Assembly (NCBI GenBank): GCA_022457155.1
Contig: JAJGOT010000476.1
Span: forward strand, 600,788-664,787
Direction: 5' to 3'
DNA: 64,000 nucleotides
DNA from: Cladopsammia gracilis
Taxonomy: Eukaryota; Cnidaria; Anthozoa; Scleractinia; Dendrophylliidae
Part shown: in pieces, positions 1-10,786 of the stretch
Numbering within the stretch: position 1 is the first letter of the stretch
Layout: each line of letters opens with the position of its first letter
Program-made: the position numbers and the translations under genes
The notes under the pieces: generated by a model
The model's input: only the letters and a program-made list of their open reading frames with translations
Databases searched by the model: none
What the model was told of the DNA's origin: nothing

Positions 1-43
1 TTATTTAACTGCAACCAAAGACCATATTCTTTTCTTTATATTG
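1..43 (+). pseudogene. packaging ATPase, C-terminal remnant
   Basis: The first 43 bases align with the end of the ATPase gene at 13957-14002 (the TTATTTAACTGCAACC stretch is identical) but lack two bases, so the frame is disturbed. The rest of the gene lies left of the window. The order ATPase then fibre is the same as in W. Confidence 0.6.
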
Positions 44-76
44 ATAAGCCGAGGAAATTCATTTCTAAAAACTTTG

Positions 77-1973
77 ATGAGACTATATAAAAATGATGAG
101 TCCATTATTAAAATGAGTTATTCAAATGGAATGTTGCCGGATAAAACAAGCACCTCCCGGGGAGGACAAAGAGGAAAAGATGGAAAAGATGGGTTGCCAG
201 GTGTTGGTTTTAAATTAACGCCTTCAGGGGATTATGATCTTCAAAGGAAAAAATTAACCAATGTCGCTGAAGGCGTTGACAATGATGATGTCATCACAAA
301 ACATCAAGCTGATGTTCTTGAAACAAGTCTCGAAAACAAATTGATTCAACTGAAGGCAGATTCACTTCAGGTTGATGGTTCGTCGCATATGACTGGAGAC
401 CTTGACCTCAGAGGAAACAAACTGATTCTTCCTGGAGAAATCGATATGAACAGAAAACTGATCACCAATATGGACACGGATGAAGACAATGATCTTTTTG
501 CTGTGAATATGATTACTCTGAAAAAATTCCACCCTGATGCCCCAGCCCGCACTCATGAAGTGACTAAAGATATTGATTTGAAAGAACATTTCAATGTTGT
601 CCAATCAAAACAACAGACATGGCATGATTTGGGGGCACATTATAACAATCTTGTTTCTTATAATGATGTCAAGAATATCTTCTTATCCCGCAAAGAGGCG
701 TTTCCAATGGAAACTAGTTTGGATATGAACAATCACACCATTTTCAATGTGAAAGACCCAACCGTTGCTGATCAAGGCGCAAACAAAAGATATGTAGACG
801 ACGAAGTCACTGCGGCAGTCAATCTCAAAGCTGATAAAACATATGTTGATAGAAAAACGGTTTATAATAATACAAAAATAACGCAGAATACAGCCGCAAT
901 CAGCGATTTGAAAACAGACACTTAATAAATTAGATTTTGATGCAGAAAGAACTAAATTAGAACAAGAATATAAAGATTATGTCAATAAATCTCATATCTC
1001 TTCCACTTCCCATGTCAAAGATGAATTCCGATATTTGATGGAAGATGTAAATGAGAATTCAAGTGAGGATGATATTAGAGTGTTAGGAATCAAGGATTTT
1101 CAAAATTCACCGCATTTATTCAATAAAAAAGCATATGATTTAGCATTTTCTAGACACGGTAATAAGTATTACTCTGGTAGATTAGGGTTCAATATGTATA
1201 AACTGCCTGAAGGTGAATACACTATTTGCATTGAATTCTTTCCAGGTACAATGGGGAATGTTAGTGTTAATGTTGTTAGTACAAGTTTAATCACAATCAA
1301 CAATCAACAAAACAATTTTCTAGTTATACAAGACAATTATTCAAGAAATATGCATAAATGGAAGATTTCACCACCGGAGTATATAATGGTGGATTTAAAA
1401 TATGATGAAGGATCATCTTCATCATCAGATGCAATAGCAAAACTAATTATTTATGGTGTTAAAAATTTTGTAGCAGATGTTGATTCAAGTGTGTATGATG
1501 CTCCTTATAGTTTCGAAAATGGAGATACCGGCAGAGCCGCGATGGTCATGCAAACTAATTTGGATATAAATGGTCATAGAATATTAAATCCTTCATTAAC
1601 ATCAAAAACATTCATTACGGCTTACTTCAAAATATAACGGCATCAAAGTCGCTTATTTTTGAATTTTGCAAATCCATTTCAAATTATACCTTATGACTGT
1701 ATTTGAAAAGTTATCAATTGTTACTTTGACTCATTAACTAATCCTGATTTTCTTATTACTTTAAAAGTCAGAGTCAGTGGAACCAATAAACAAAATCAAA
1801 GCTTTGACTCAACAGAAAATGAAAGGCGACAGGGATTTAACATAAATATGAACCTATCAAAACATGATGTAATATGGATTGAAATTTACAAACAAAATAC
1901 AACTGAACAGATCACGCATGATGACGTTGTATTTTCTATTGAATTCAATTCAGCCGCAGCGTCTGAAATTTAA
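77..1973 (+). pseudogene. collagen-like fibre protein, element Z
   Basis: Virion spike or receptor-binding fibre by analogy with collagen- and phage-type fibres (inference). I take the start at ATG 77; an upstream open stretch from 41 begins only with TTG. The N-terminal part has a short collagen-like run (GKDGKDGLPG). Next come tail-fibre repeats of the type LDMNNHTIFNVKDP followed by ANKRYVDD, and then a beta-rich C-terminal head. Breaks: TAA at 923-925 (frameshift), reopening near 930, another frameshift near 1637, and the tail frame reaching the stop at 1971-1973. Homologues are at 14035 (W), 28760 (X, minus strand) and 57134 (V). It lies directly downstream of the ATPase gene and 14 bases before the peptide gene. 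Confidence 0.75.
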
Positions 1974-1987
1974 TTTCTCCAACTAAA

Positions 1988-2095
1988 ATGAGCTTTGAAA
2001 TCAAAATAAATTCTGAAAAACTGAAGGAAATTATACAAACAATGAAGAGATTGAAACTTTGTTCCTGCATAAAAAATGCAAAATCACCCACTTAA
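1988..2095 (+). CDS. 35-aa amphipathic peptide, conserved small ORF (Z)
   Basis: No family recognised. The peptide begins MSFEIKINSEKLKEI, continues as a predicted amphipathic helix and ends in a Cys/Lys-rich tail (CSCIKN). It is intact here and in three other places (15801, 58916 and minus-strand 26856-26942), always between fibre and SLATT-like genes. Its 3' end overlaps the SLATT-like ATG at 2076. Conservation in position, start motif F-E-(I/F)-K-I and a Cys near the end argues that it is expressed. It could be a membrane-active peptide or a partner of the next gene; that is inference. Confidence 0.7.
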   Translation: MSFEIKINSEKLKEIIQTMKRLKLCSCIKNAKSPT

Positions 2096-2582
2096 TTTCA
2101 ATCATATTGATCCAACCCTTTCTGAGGAGAAAGTTGATGAATTGAAAAAACTTTATGCTTTTTATTATAAAAAATGTTGGTGCTGCAGAAAAGCACAAAG
2201 AAAATATAAGAAAATGAATGTTTTGTTAACTCTTAGTTCTACTCTTTTAGTTGTTACCGGAACGATTGTAGGAGGAGTTACATTTAATCCAATAGTCTTA
2301 GGGGTTATAAACGGTGCTGGGTTATTCTTGAAGACATTCCAAGAAATGAAAAATTTCCGCAGAAAGATTGAGATAAGTCAATTCGCAATGACAAAGTATG
2401 AAAATGTTTTAACTGAATTGAGATCGTATCTCCGAGGTGACTTTTTTGATTCGCAAGAATTCATAAAGGCTATGAAAGTTATAGATGGGATTGTAGCAGA
2501 TTTATATTTGAATTTAGAGAAGTATGAAAAAGCATATAAAAAGAATTTTGGTGACGTATGCCTCCGGCGGCGAAGCCAATAA
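2076..2582 (+). CDS. two-TM SLATT-like membrane protein (Z), intact
   Basis: 168 aa. A basic, Cys-rich N-terminal helix (KKCWCCRKAQRKYKK, about residues 30-44) leads into two adjacent hydrophobic stretches (about 49-85, from LLTLSSTLLVVTGTIVGG). A long charged helical C-terminal part follows, containing YENVLTELRSYLRG. This arrangement of N-helix, two TM segments and alpha-helical tail resembles SLATT-domain proteins, which are predicted pore formers. The assignment is by pattern only; a holin- or viroporin-like role is inference. The start is ATG 2076, overlapping the peptide gene. The last codons lie in a GC-rich insert. Copies occur in W, X and V, but only Z's is fully open from an ATG. 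Confidence 0.65.
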   Translation: MQNHPLNFNHIDPTLSEEKVDELKKLYAFYYKKCWCCRKAQRKYKKMNVLLTLSSTLLVVTGTIVGGVTFNPIVLGVINGAGLFLKTFQEMKNFRRKIEISQFAMTKYENVLTELRSYLRGDFFDSQEFIKAMKVIDGIVADLYLNLEKYEKAYKKNFGDVCLRRRSQ

Positions 2583-2612
2583 CTATATAACTGTGAGTAA
2601 AATTATATAGTT
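2581..2612. terminator. hairpin between convergent SLATT-like and SSB genes (Z)
   Basis: AACTATATAA pairs with TTATATAGTT around a 12-base loop, immediately after the SLATT-like stop and 28 bases before the SSB stop on the other strand. X has the same hairpin (26299-26330) and W and V have different ones at the same junction. A 3'-end or processing signal for both genes is likely. Confidence 0.55.
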
Positions 2613-2639
2613 AACAATGGAATTCCAATTGTCACCGCT

Positions 2640-3397
2640 TCAGTCTTCATATTCGTCACCTTCAGCTTCCTCATCAAATTCAGCAAACCAGTTGCGTGGA
2701 TCAAACCTTTCCTCGAGATTTTCTTCCCTTATCTCTTTAACAAGAACTGCTTTAGTAGTCATAATAATTGAAGTTGTATCACTGTTAAGGTAAACTCGTC
2801 GAGGATGAGTTATACAAATACCCTTAAACAGTTTGCCGCGTAGTTTAATTGGATCTATTCTCTTCTTTTTATTATTTAATGAAAGCTCGAAAAATGGGCA
2901 AATAATGCGGTCTTCGACGGAACCGGCGTAGCCGCCAACGACGCTGGAATATAGTTTTGAATAAAGTTTGTTTTCTTCGCCTTTGACAATGACAAGTTCG
3001 TTTTCGTTAAAGTTGCCAAGATTGGGTGAAAGCCTCTTAACTACAGGTTGTTGTTCTTTAGCCAGTTTTTGAATATGCTTTTCAATTGTTTCAAACTTCT
3101 TTGCATCCTCTTTGGAAAGTGTTAATCCTAAAGTGAAATTAGCGCCATCAGCTCCGCCGTGTTCGTGAATTTTCATTTCACCTTCCAGGCTTATGCAGGA
3201 GCCTTGATTGGAAGTGAAATACTTTTGAATTGTTTATTTTTTATTGGTTTGGTCATTGTGATATCTTGGAGTTTTAGTTGATTTAGTTTACTTTTCCCTG
3301 CCTCGAATAGCGTTTTTGCTAATTTGCAGGGTAACTGTATTTAAGTTTATATCTCTAATAAAGTTTTGTTTGTTTGTTGTTTGGTTGTTGTATTCAT
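2640..3397 (-). pseudogene. putative single-strand DNA-binding protein (Z)
   Basis: Probably an SSB for protein-primed replication: a compact beta-rich core followed by a strongly acidic tail (EEAEGDEYED), the layout of many viral and phage SSBs. No hallmark motif proves it. The open part (178 aa) starts at ATG 3176, but homology with X continues upstream to an ATG at 3397. The upstream part is broken by a missing base near 3190 and by about 80 extra bases at roughly 3280-3370. Core residues such as LGLTLSKEDAKKFE and CPFFELSLNNKKKR match X. A GC-rich insert (about 24 nt) near 2925-2950 adds codons absent from X. Confidence 0.5.
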
Positions 3398-3426
3398 ATT
3401 TTATTATAAGATATAAAAAAATAAAA

Positions 3427-3637
3427 ATGGAGACAGGATAAGAAAACGCAAAAACTATTGGATGACGTTATACAGTGTATGAGAAAATCGGAATTTATTC
3501 AACCAAATACCCCAGAAGCGGCAGCCTGGGAAAACGAAATGATAGCCGCTGAAGACAGATTGACTGCTCGGCAATTCAAACTGCGAGGGCGGTTGGGATT
3601 CAAAAAAATGAAGACCCGCTGGTTTATCTGTTGCTAA
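3427..3637 (+). pseudogene. small conserved ORF of family 1 (Z copy, broken start)
   Basis: Homologue of the intact 57-aa ORF at 25446-25619 in X. It shares QKLLDDVIQCMRKSEFIQP and the ending RWFICC. Here the ATG at 3427 is followed by an early stop, the body is in another frame, and it carries a short extra segment before the C-terminus. No family recognised. It lies between the SSB and regulator genes on the opposite strand to both, as in X. Confidence 0.5.
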
Positions 3638-3666
3638 AAATTATAACTCCATTTTGGGTTTATAAT

Positions 3667-4266
3667 TTACAAAAACGAGCTTTCCTTATTGAATTCCTTT
3701 TGATATTCTAACATCTCTTCGTTTGAAAATAAGAAAGATTCTGGATATTCTGGATGAAATACACCGTGTCATTGGCACAGAATGTATCATCCTTAAGAGG
3801 AATTTCTGTGATGGAAATATCGTAAAATGACCCAATTGAACTTAGAGAATAGAACCATTGGGGGCAGTCATTTGCGGTAACACATATCATCACTGTTTTC
3901 TGTTTTTCAGTTGGTGTTCGGGTTAGGGTTAGATGTTTCAAACCATCTTTCTTTGAGAGATAAGGTTTATTCTCCCTGAGAGCCTTATAAATTGTTTGCA
4001 CAGTAACACCAAAACAATTGGCTGCTTCTTTGACTGTTTCGAAAGTTTGATTATTTATGGTGATTGGCTCTTTATCGGAAAGATATCCTTCAATTAAAAA
4101 TACCTCTTCTTTTAATTGTCTTATTTTTCATTTTGAGTGCATATTTCAGTGTTTGAGGTATTAAATTAAAAGATTTTGAAGCTTCATTAACATCATTGAA
4201 AACATATGTTTCTTGAAGAGTTCCACAGTTATTGATTAGTCTAAGTTTGATTAAATCGTTTCTCAT
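3667..4266 (-). pseudogene. NUMOD1-type DNA-binding regulator (Z)
   Basis: Orthologue of the gene at 24832-25415. The X copy shows two tandem helix-turn-helix-like modules of the NUMOD1 kind (pattern EA-x-x-x-G/L-V-x-x-x-TI-x-x-AL). The Z copy keeps the second module (TIYKALRENKPYL) and the C-terminal region (TPTEKQKTVMICV) but is frameshifted in the first module near 4110-4130 and again near the end. It diverges from PolB across a 66-bp AT-only gap, consistent with control of PolB (inference). Confidence 0.55.
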
Positions 4267-4332
4267 TTTAATATAATATATTCTTTTTTAATTTTCTTCT
4301 TTATTTTTATTTTTTAATATATTGTATTAAAA
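4267..4332. promoter_or_regulatory. AT-rich divergent promoter, regulator/PolB (Z)
   Basis: A 66-bp gap between the ATGs of the regulator (minus) and PolB (plus). It is nearly pure A+T with TTAATATAA and TTAATATATTG blocks near each ATG. The same block occurs twice in the X counterpart (24739-24831). Candidate bidirectional core promoter and operator. Confidence 0.5.
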
Positions 4333-7300
4333 ATGGAATTTCAAAACAAAGATATTGTCCGGGCCTCTCTTGAAGTGGCCCGAGTTTCAGAATTACGAAA
4401 ATTTGCCAGTGATTTAAAAATTCCTGATCGTTCCAAAGCCAAAACAAAAGCAGAATTAATTGAGCTTTTGATTGCTCATGGACCTAAACCGAAGCCAATG
4501 CCTCCGGCGGCGAAGCCTATGAAACCAAAAACGCAAATTTTGTCGGAGATGAAAGGAATGGCTAGACATTATGGGTTGGAAGGCTTTGAAAATATTCGAA
4601 ACAAATCTGAAATGAAAGGCTTTCTTGAGTATCAAATGAGGCCTAAAAGACAACCAAAAGATGAGGGGATTCCGCCTCCACCCGAGCCGATTGATTTGAA
4701 AACAAAGCAAAAGCAAATAAAACGTTTGAAGAAAAAGCTTCGTCAAGTGGTTAAAAAGTTAAGAAACAGCAAAAGACTGCACAATGACCTGATTTTGAGA
4801 GAGAAAGAAATAAGGGAAAAGCTTGCTGAATTAAGGGGGCGTCCATTTGAAGATGAGCCCGGCGAGCCATATGAGATAATTCTAGTTGATGAACGATCAA
4901 ATCAAAGATTTACAACATATATGGATACGTTCCGAATCAAAATAAATAGAAAAACAATAGAATTAAATCCTATGGAAATCTTGAGAGAAATATTGAATAA
5001 CGTCATAAAGAAACGCGGCCTGCTGGATGGTGATAGAATCCGAATAATTGTGGACCACAACAACCTTGATCACCCCTTGAGCACAAATTATCTCAGTATT
5101 TAAAACGAAACAATATCAAGTCTTGAACTTTATGAAAAATTCAGACCTCTTGAATATAAGGAAGTGCCTCTTGATGAAATCAGCATTGAAGTGCAATCAA
5201 CTAAAATTCCTCGCGGTAGTGGGCGATTGCAAGTCACAAAGAATAAGGTTTCCCTTGTTAAGAATTCTGATTCGATTTGCTTGGCAAGAGCTATTGTAAC
5301 CGCCATGGCAAAATTGAATAAACACAAGTGGACAAACTCACAGATTAAAAACGGTTTCAATCAATCCAGAAATCTACAAGAAACCGAAGCCATAAAACAT
5401 TCATGAAGAATCTAGAATTCCAGTAAATGATTTTGGGTCAACTCTTGAAGACGTTATGAGATTTGCTGAATATCTCAAAGTTGAAATAAATATCTTGGAT
5501 GCTGATCAATTTAATGAGATAATATATTCGGGTTCTGATGAATGTTATGATCAGCGAATATATCTCTTGAAAAACAAGAATCATTTTGATGTAATCGCTT
5601 CGATGCCAGCATTTCTATGTACGTTGTATTACTGTCATACATGCAAGAAGCCATACAGCCGCCGCGACAAACACAAATGTCCTGCAAAATGCATTGCTTG
5701 TTTCAAGTATTGTCCCGCAGGTGTCTGCGCTGGTCGTGAAATAGATTGTATGAAATGCAATCGTACTTTCAAAGGTGAAAACTGCGTCAGAGAACATCTT
5801 AGAAATAGATCATCTTCAGGGGAAAAAATTAATTCAGTTTGCGAATCAGTTGGCAAGTGTTTGGCTTGTTATCGGACAATTACTGATGGTCTTAAAAATC
5901 ACACTTGTGGACATTCAAAGTGTTCTAATTGTTTTGAATATTGCGATTTGTCAACTCATGAATGCTTTATGAAAAATGCGAAAGCTAAAGGCGGTCGATG
6001 TACGGGCTGCTCTGAAGATAAACAATGTTATTCCTGCAAAACTTACACAGAAAAATATATGTTTTATGACTTTGAATGCATTCAGGAAACTGGCATTCAT
6101 AAAGTGAATCTAGCAATAGTCCATGATTTCAATGGAAATGAATGGATATTTCGAAACATCGATGATTTTTGTCAGTTTGTGTTTAATGGTAAACATGTTG
6201 GTTATACATTCGTGGCGCATAACGCAAGAGGTTATGATGGACAGTTTATTTTGAAATGGTGTGTGGAAAACAGTTTGAAACCTTATTGTATATATTCCGG
6301 CACTAAAATAATGTCAATGGAAATAAAGAGATTCGGCGTTAAATTCATAGACAGCTTGAATTTTGTTCTTGGATCACTTGCAATGTTTCCGAAGACATTT
6401 GGGTTGAAAGAATAAAAGAAAGGATATTTCCCACATTTCTTCAACAAGAAATCAAATCAAAACTATGTGGGGCCGATTCCGAATAAGAAATATTATGAAC
6501 CGGATCAAATGAAGAGTTTTTGCCGAAAGCCATTTCTGGCTTGGTATGAAGAAAGAGTCAAAGAAAACTATGTCTGACTTTCAGAAAGAGCTGATTAAAT
6601 ACTGCCGATCAGATGTAGATATTCTAAGAAGATCTATGATGAAATTCTGCGAAGAATTTATTGAACTCGAGAATATCGATCCACTGCAATATATCACGAT
6701 TGCATCTGTGTGTATGGCAATATATCGAAGTAATTATCTGAAAGGAGAAACTGTCGCCGTTGTCAGAAACAAAACCAAAAGAGAAACACATTCGCAATCA
6801 TCTATTGCCTGGCTAGACTTTTTGGCGGAGAAACATGGCTGTAATATTCAACATGCATTGAATGGCGGCGAAAAGATATTATATTTAGGTGATAGATTTT
6901 ATAGGGTAGATGGTTTTTGCAAAGAAACAAACACCGTATTTGAATATCAAGGTTGTTTCTGGCATGGTTGCGAAAAGTGTTTTGATGGAGCAACAATAGA
7001 CACCAAGAATCAAATCGATATGGCAACATTGCGGAAAAAGACACTTGAGAAAAATACCAAAATAAAAGCTGCTGGATATAAATTAATTGAGGGTAAAGAA
7101 TGCCAACTGAAATAGAATAATGAATTCAGATTATTTAAGAAAACTTGGCGACGAGATTGCGTTGAACCATTGGATCCCCGAAATGCATTCTTTGGCGGTC
7201 GAACGAATATAACAAAGCTGACCTGATTTTAAAGAAAATGAATCAGGTGGTTATGTGGATTATGTGAGCTTGTATCCAACGGTTCAATACTTCAAGAAAT

Positions 7301-8504
7301 ATCCAAACGGACATCCGGTAAAAATAATTGAACCAGACAAATTTAATCCTTCATGGTTTGGCTTTATCAAATGCAAAGTTTTACCACCGCGAGGTTTATA
7401 TCACCCAGTGTTGCCGCAAAAGATAATGTGCGGAAATGCGAAAAAGTTGTTGTTTCCACTGTGCCGAACATGCGCAGAAACAAAACAACAACGGTGTGAT
7501 CATAGCGATGAAGAAAGAGCGTTTGTAGGAACCTGGTGTCTGAATGAAATGCAGAAAGCATTGGAAAAAGGCTATAAGATTGAAAAGATTTATGAGGTTT
7601 GGCATTTTCCAGAAACAACGGAAGACATCTTCAAAGAATATGTGAAAAAATTCATGAAGATTAAGATGGAATCATCCGCCTTGACAGTTGGTGAAAACTA
7701 TAAATATAAATCACAGGAACATTTCAAAAGTGTAGTGAAAGAAAGGTTAGGAATTGAACTTGAAAATATTGAATTTAATGCGGAAAAAGAACAATTGCCA
7801 AATATTGCCTCAATAGTTTATGGGGAAAGTTTGGCCAAAGAAACAATATGAAACAAAACAAATACGTAACAGAACCCAAAGAATTTTATTCAATATTGCT
7901 GGATGACAAGATTGATAATCTGTTGGTGCATTTCCTCAACGACAATATGTTGCAAATGACATATGATTTGAAAGGACAGTTTATTGAAAATGCAAACTGT
8001 ACTAATATCTTTGTGGCAGCATTCACAACTAGTCATGCAAGAATGATGCTGTATGATGTGCTGGATGTGTTAGGTGAACAAGTATTAGGATTCGATACTG
8101 ATAGTGCATGGTATGTGAAAAAACCTGGAGGCGCCACTGTTGAAACTGGAGACACGCTTGGTGAGTTGACAGACGAGTTAGATGGCGATAAGATTGTGGA
8201 CTGGTGTGGATCGGGGCCGAAGTCATATAGCTATGTGACTGGAAAAGGAAAGATAACATGCAAAGTGAAAGGTTTCTCCCTGAACCATGCAAATAGTCAA
8301 TATTTGAATTTGACTGAAATGAAGAAAATTATCAATAAGCAAAAAGAAAGAATCACATTGGTTAATGAAAGACATATTGCCAGAGACCCAAAAACAAAAG
8401 AAGTGTTTAATGAATACCAGGACAAGGATTTCAGATTCGTTTATGACAAGCGATGTTTAAATCCTGTGGAAACTGGGTTGGATACATTACCGTATGGATA
8501 TTAA
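4333..8504 (+). pseudogene. protein-primed family B DNA polymerase with accessory domains (Z)
   Basis: Replicative polymerase of the Polinton. Order: SAP-like N-terminus (SELRKFASDLKIPDRSKAK); basic coiled region; OTU-like region (Asp/Cys in NSDSICLARAI, His in KNKNHFD); Cys/His zinc-ribbon block (about 5610-6050); 3'-5' exonuclease with Exo I DFE at 6068-6076, Exo II AHNARGYD and Exo III YCRSDVD near 6600; a PD-(D/E)XK/VSR-like insertion (6795-7110, VDGFCKETNTVFEYQG); then Pol A SLYP near 7268, a damaged Pol B block near 7810-7850 and Pol C DTDS at 8094-8105. Broken by shifts or stops at about 5100, 5404, 6413, 6570, 7113, 7230 and 7810-7850. The C-terminus ends TLPYGY. Same lineage as X, different from W and T. 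Confidence 0.85.
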
Positions 8505-9269
8505 GGATACTATATATCGCTAAGCAAGCGCTAGCCTTAGAGCGATCATTTGATACCGCTAGATTGGGAGCGGTGATTTTGAATCGCTAAATTTTAGCGG
8601 CATATTACACAGAATTTTATACAAGCTGTAGAAGTTATACGAGCTGTAGAAGTTTCACAGAATTTTATACAAGTTGTAGAAAATTTTGTGTAATACAATG
8701 ATTGGTAAAAAATCGTCAAGTGATAATTGTTACTAAGAAACCAGCTTGTATTAGCATTTAAATTAAAAATCATCTGTACACAAGATATTAGTCATTCTAA
8801 ACTTGCACTGGCGTATCCAAGGTTACGCAAGCACTCTTGCTTGGGGGCAAAGGCGTCAGATACGTCTTGGGATCGCCCGCAGTTGAACGGAAAACCTGGA
8901 TGTTGTGATTTTCAAACTAAATTGGTTTAAAAATTTAAACCATCCGTTGAGATTGGGAGGAAGTTGGCGGAGGGTGATTGACGCTAAATGAAGGCGGCAA
9001 TTGGTTACCGCTAGATTGGAGCGGTGGTGATTTTGAATCGCTAAAGTTTAGCGGTGATGACTTAAGATCGCTAAAAGTTGGCGGATGGTGAGCCTAAGTA
9101 ATATATCGCTAGCTGAGAGCGGCAATTGGTTGCCGCTAGATTTGAGCGGTGGTGATTTTGAATTGCTACATTTGGGCGGTGATTATTTAAGATCGCTAAA
9201 AGTTGGCGGTGATAATTTAAGATCGCTAGAAGTTGGCGGTGGTGAGCCATAGTGTCGTACATAACTACT
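8505..9269. repeat. subterminal repeat region and right terminus of Z
   Basis: No gene. Many short inverted repeats of the form CCGCTA...AGCGG and direct repeats such as GATCGCTAAAAGTTGGCGG (three good copies at 9064-9240). It ends in ATAACTACT at 9261-9269. A middle part (8680-8780) resembles 44380-44640 in W's terminal region (CATTTAAATTAAAAA and ACACAAGAT). The terminal nonamer defines the element edge; the repeats could serve replication or packaging (inference). Confidence 0.65.
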
Positions 9270-9494
9270 TTCTCGATATTTTGATCTCAACTCCATTTCC
9301 AAGGGATGCCGCTTTGTTGAGTCTTTTTATTTGATTGGCGGACAGCAGTAATTCATCATTTCCTCTTGTTTGATTTGAATTTAATCTAAGCCTGATAGGG
9401 CTATTTGTTTTATATGCTCTTGCAAGCTTGTATTTTGCCCTTCAGATAAATTTACTTCATATGGATGATATGTTGTCATTTTAAATGATAACAT
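9270..9494 (-). pseudogene. pX-like minor capsid protein, N-terminal piece (W), interrupted by Z
   Basis: Matches the first about 75 codons of the V gene at 52265-53112 (LSEGQ followed by KLARAYKTN). The start is ATG at 9492-9494. Homology stops exactly at 9270, after the codons for EIKIS and one more, where element Z's terminal motif begins. The remainder of the gene should lie left of the window. The 6 bases after the junction, TTCTCG, are the predicted target duplication. Confidence 0.75.
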
Positions 9495-9506
9495 ATGTTT
9501 TTTAAA

Positions 9507-10767
9507 TTATACAATAACCAATTCATTTCTAATGTTATCAATTTTCACCGTTTCTTCATAGAGAACTGTCGCATGTACATTAAAAATAGCAGCTGCATCT
9601 GCGTTCAATCTATACCTGAATATCAACTGCTTGGGATCTCTTGTTGGTTTTTCAGTTTGATAAGTCAGATCGAAATAAATCAATCCATAAAGAGAATTGA
9701 AATTGGCTAAGTTCAATGTGTTCCAGTGTTATAGTCATTTTTCCTCATTGCATAAGCTATGACATCCTGGAATATTCTTACTTTGCTTTCACTATCATAC
9801 TCTGTTTCTGGGTAAAAAAAAACCCATTTCCATACTCTAATGGGCAGTTCAACAAGGATGAGCCGTTATCTGCCTCATTCAGCTTGAAAGTATCCATAAG
9901 ATCAGGGCTATCTTCTGCAGGATCATCATTGGGTGGGGCTGTTCTTTTCAAATAAACAAAAATATGTTTAACATTGTCAATACTTGCGGATATCTGGAAC
10001 AATCCTGATGACTGCGTAGGAACTGATTGTTGATACATTTCCCTTAAATATTTCCATTGTGTTTCTTTCAGGAATGAACTGACCAATTTTTCATAAAGAG
10101 AATCTTTGGGTGTTAATCTGGGGACCCAAAGCAAAAACCTATTCACAACAACTCTTCCAGCATCAGTGCGATTAGCCATATGAATTAATTCCCCATCATC
10201 TTGAAGCGTAATCTCAAATTGCAGCTGCATAGGCACAAGCATCCTATCTTCCAACTCTTCGAAAAAGGAAAAACGATTAGGGGGAATAATCGTATTAGTG
10301 TTTTGAAGATCTCGAGTAATCACTCGCCGAGCTTCAAATCCTGTATTAGTATTAGCTGTTGTTGCATTAGTATCTAAATACCATAAACTGTTCTTGGCTA
10401 CTGATCTGCTGAAGTCATCGGAGTATTGTAACAAATTTTTAGTGAAAGTAACTTTATGCAGATTATCAGTATCATAAACAATCTTTCCTGCTGATTTAAT
10501 CATCATGTGCTTAGTCAGGGAATGAGCACCATTGATTACGGTTATTCTTTCAGCGTTATATCTCGTTCCATCTGCTAATTTCTGAAGTTGAAATTGTACT
10601 TCAAAATAAGCATTGTACCAATGATAGAATGCCGATCTGTCATTAATTGTGAATTTATAACCATTTTTCGTTTGGTGTTGCCCATTAGCTGGTGCTCTGA
10701 TTGCATCATCCAGCTGGAAGCGCACTAATTCATTTCTTTGTAAATATTCACTCGATCTAAAAGCCAT
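9507..10767 (-). pseudogene. major capsid protein, double jelly-roll (W)
   Basis: Hexon-like major capsid protein by length (about 420 aa), position next to penton, and beta-rich sequence typical of Polinton MCPs. The open part is 329 aa from ATG 10767. A frameshift at about 9720-9780 separates the last about 70 codons (9507-9716). Landmarks: FYHWYNAYFEVQFQL near residue 50, RFLLWVPRLTP in the middle, and IYFDLTYQTEKPTRDPKQL near the end. V's copy is about 80-90 percent similar by eye; X's is clearly homologous but far more diverged. Confidence 0.75.
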
Positions 10768-10786
10768 TTTACATTATATTATTTTA

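Larger units (their letters stand above)
1..9269. mobile_element. Polinton-like element Z (family 1), PolB-side part
   Basis: Gene order read leftwards from the right end is PolB, NUMOD-type regulator, small ORF, SSB, SLATT-like protein, peptide, fibre, then the ATPase tail at the window edge. This matches complete element X in mirror image. The right end is taken at 9269, where the motif ATAACTACT (9261-9269) equals the terminal nonamer of X at 38079-38087. Beyond 9269 the sequence is the interior of another element's pX-like gene, so Z inserted there. The capsid genes and other end lie left of the window. Most long genes are broken. Confidence 0.85.

Noticed and set aside
9071..9262. Minus-strand ORF with HHRQLLAILN repeats
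   Set aside because: Translation of the subterminal CGCTA/AGCGG repeats of Z; no homologue in other elements.
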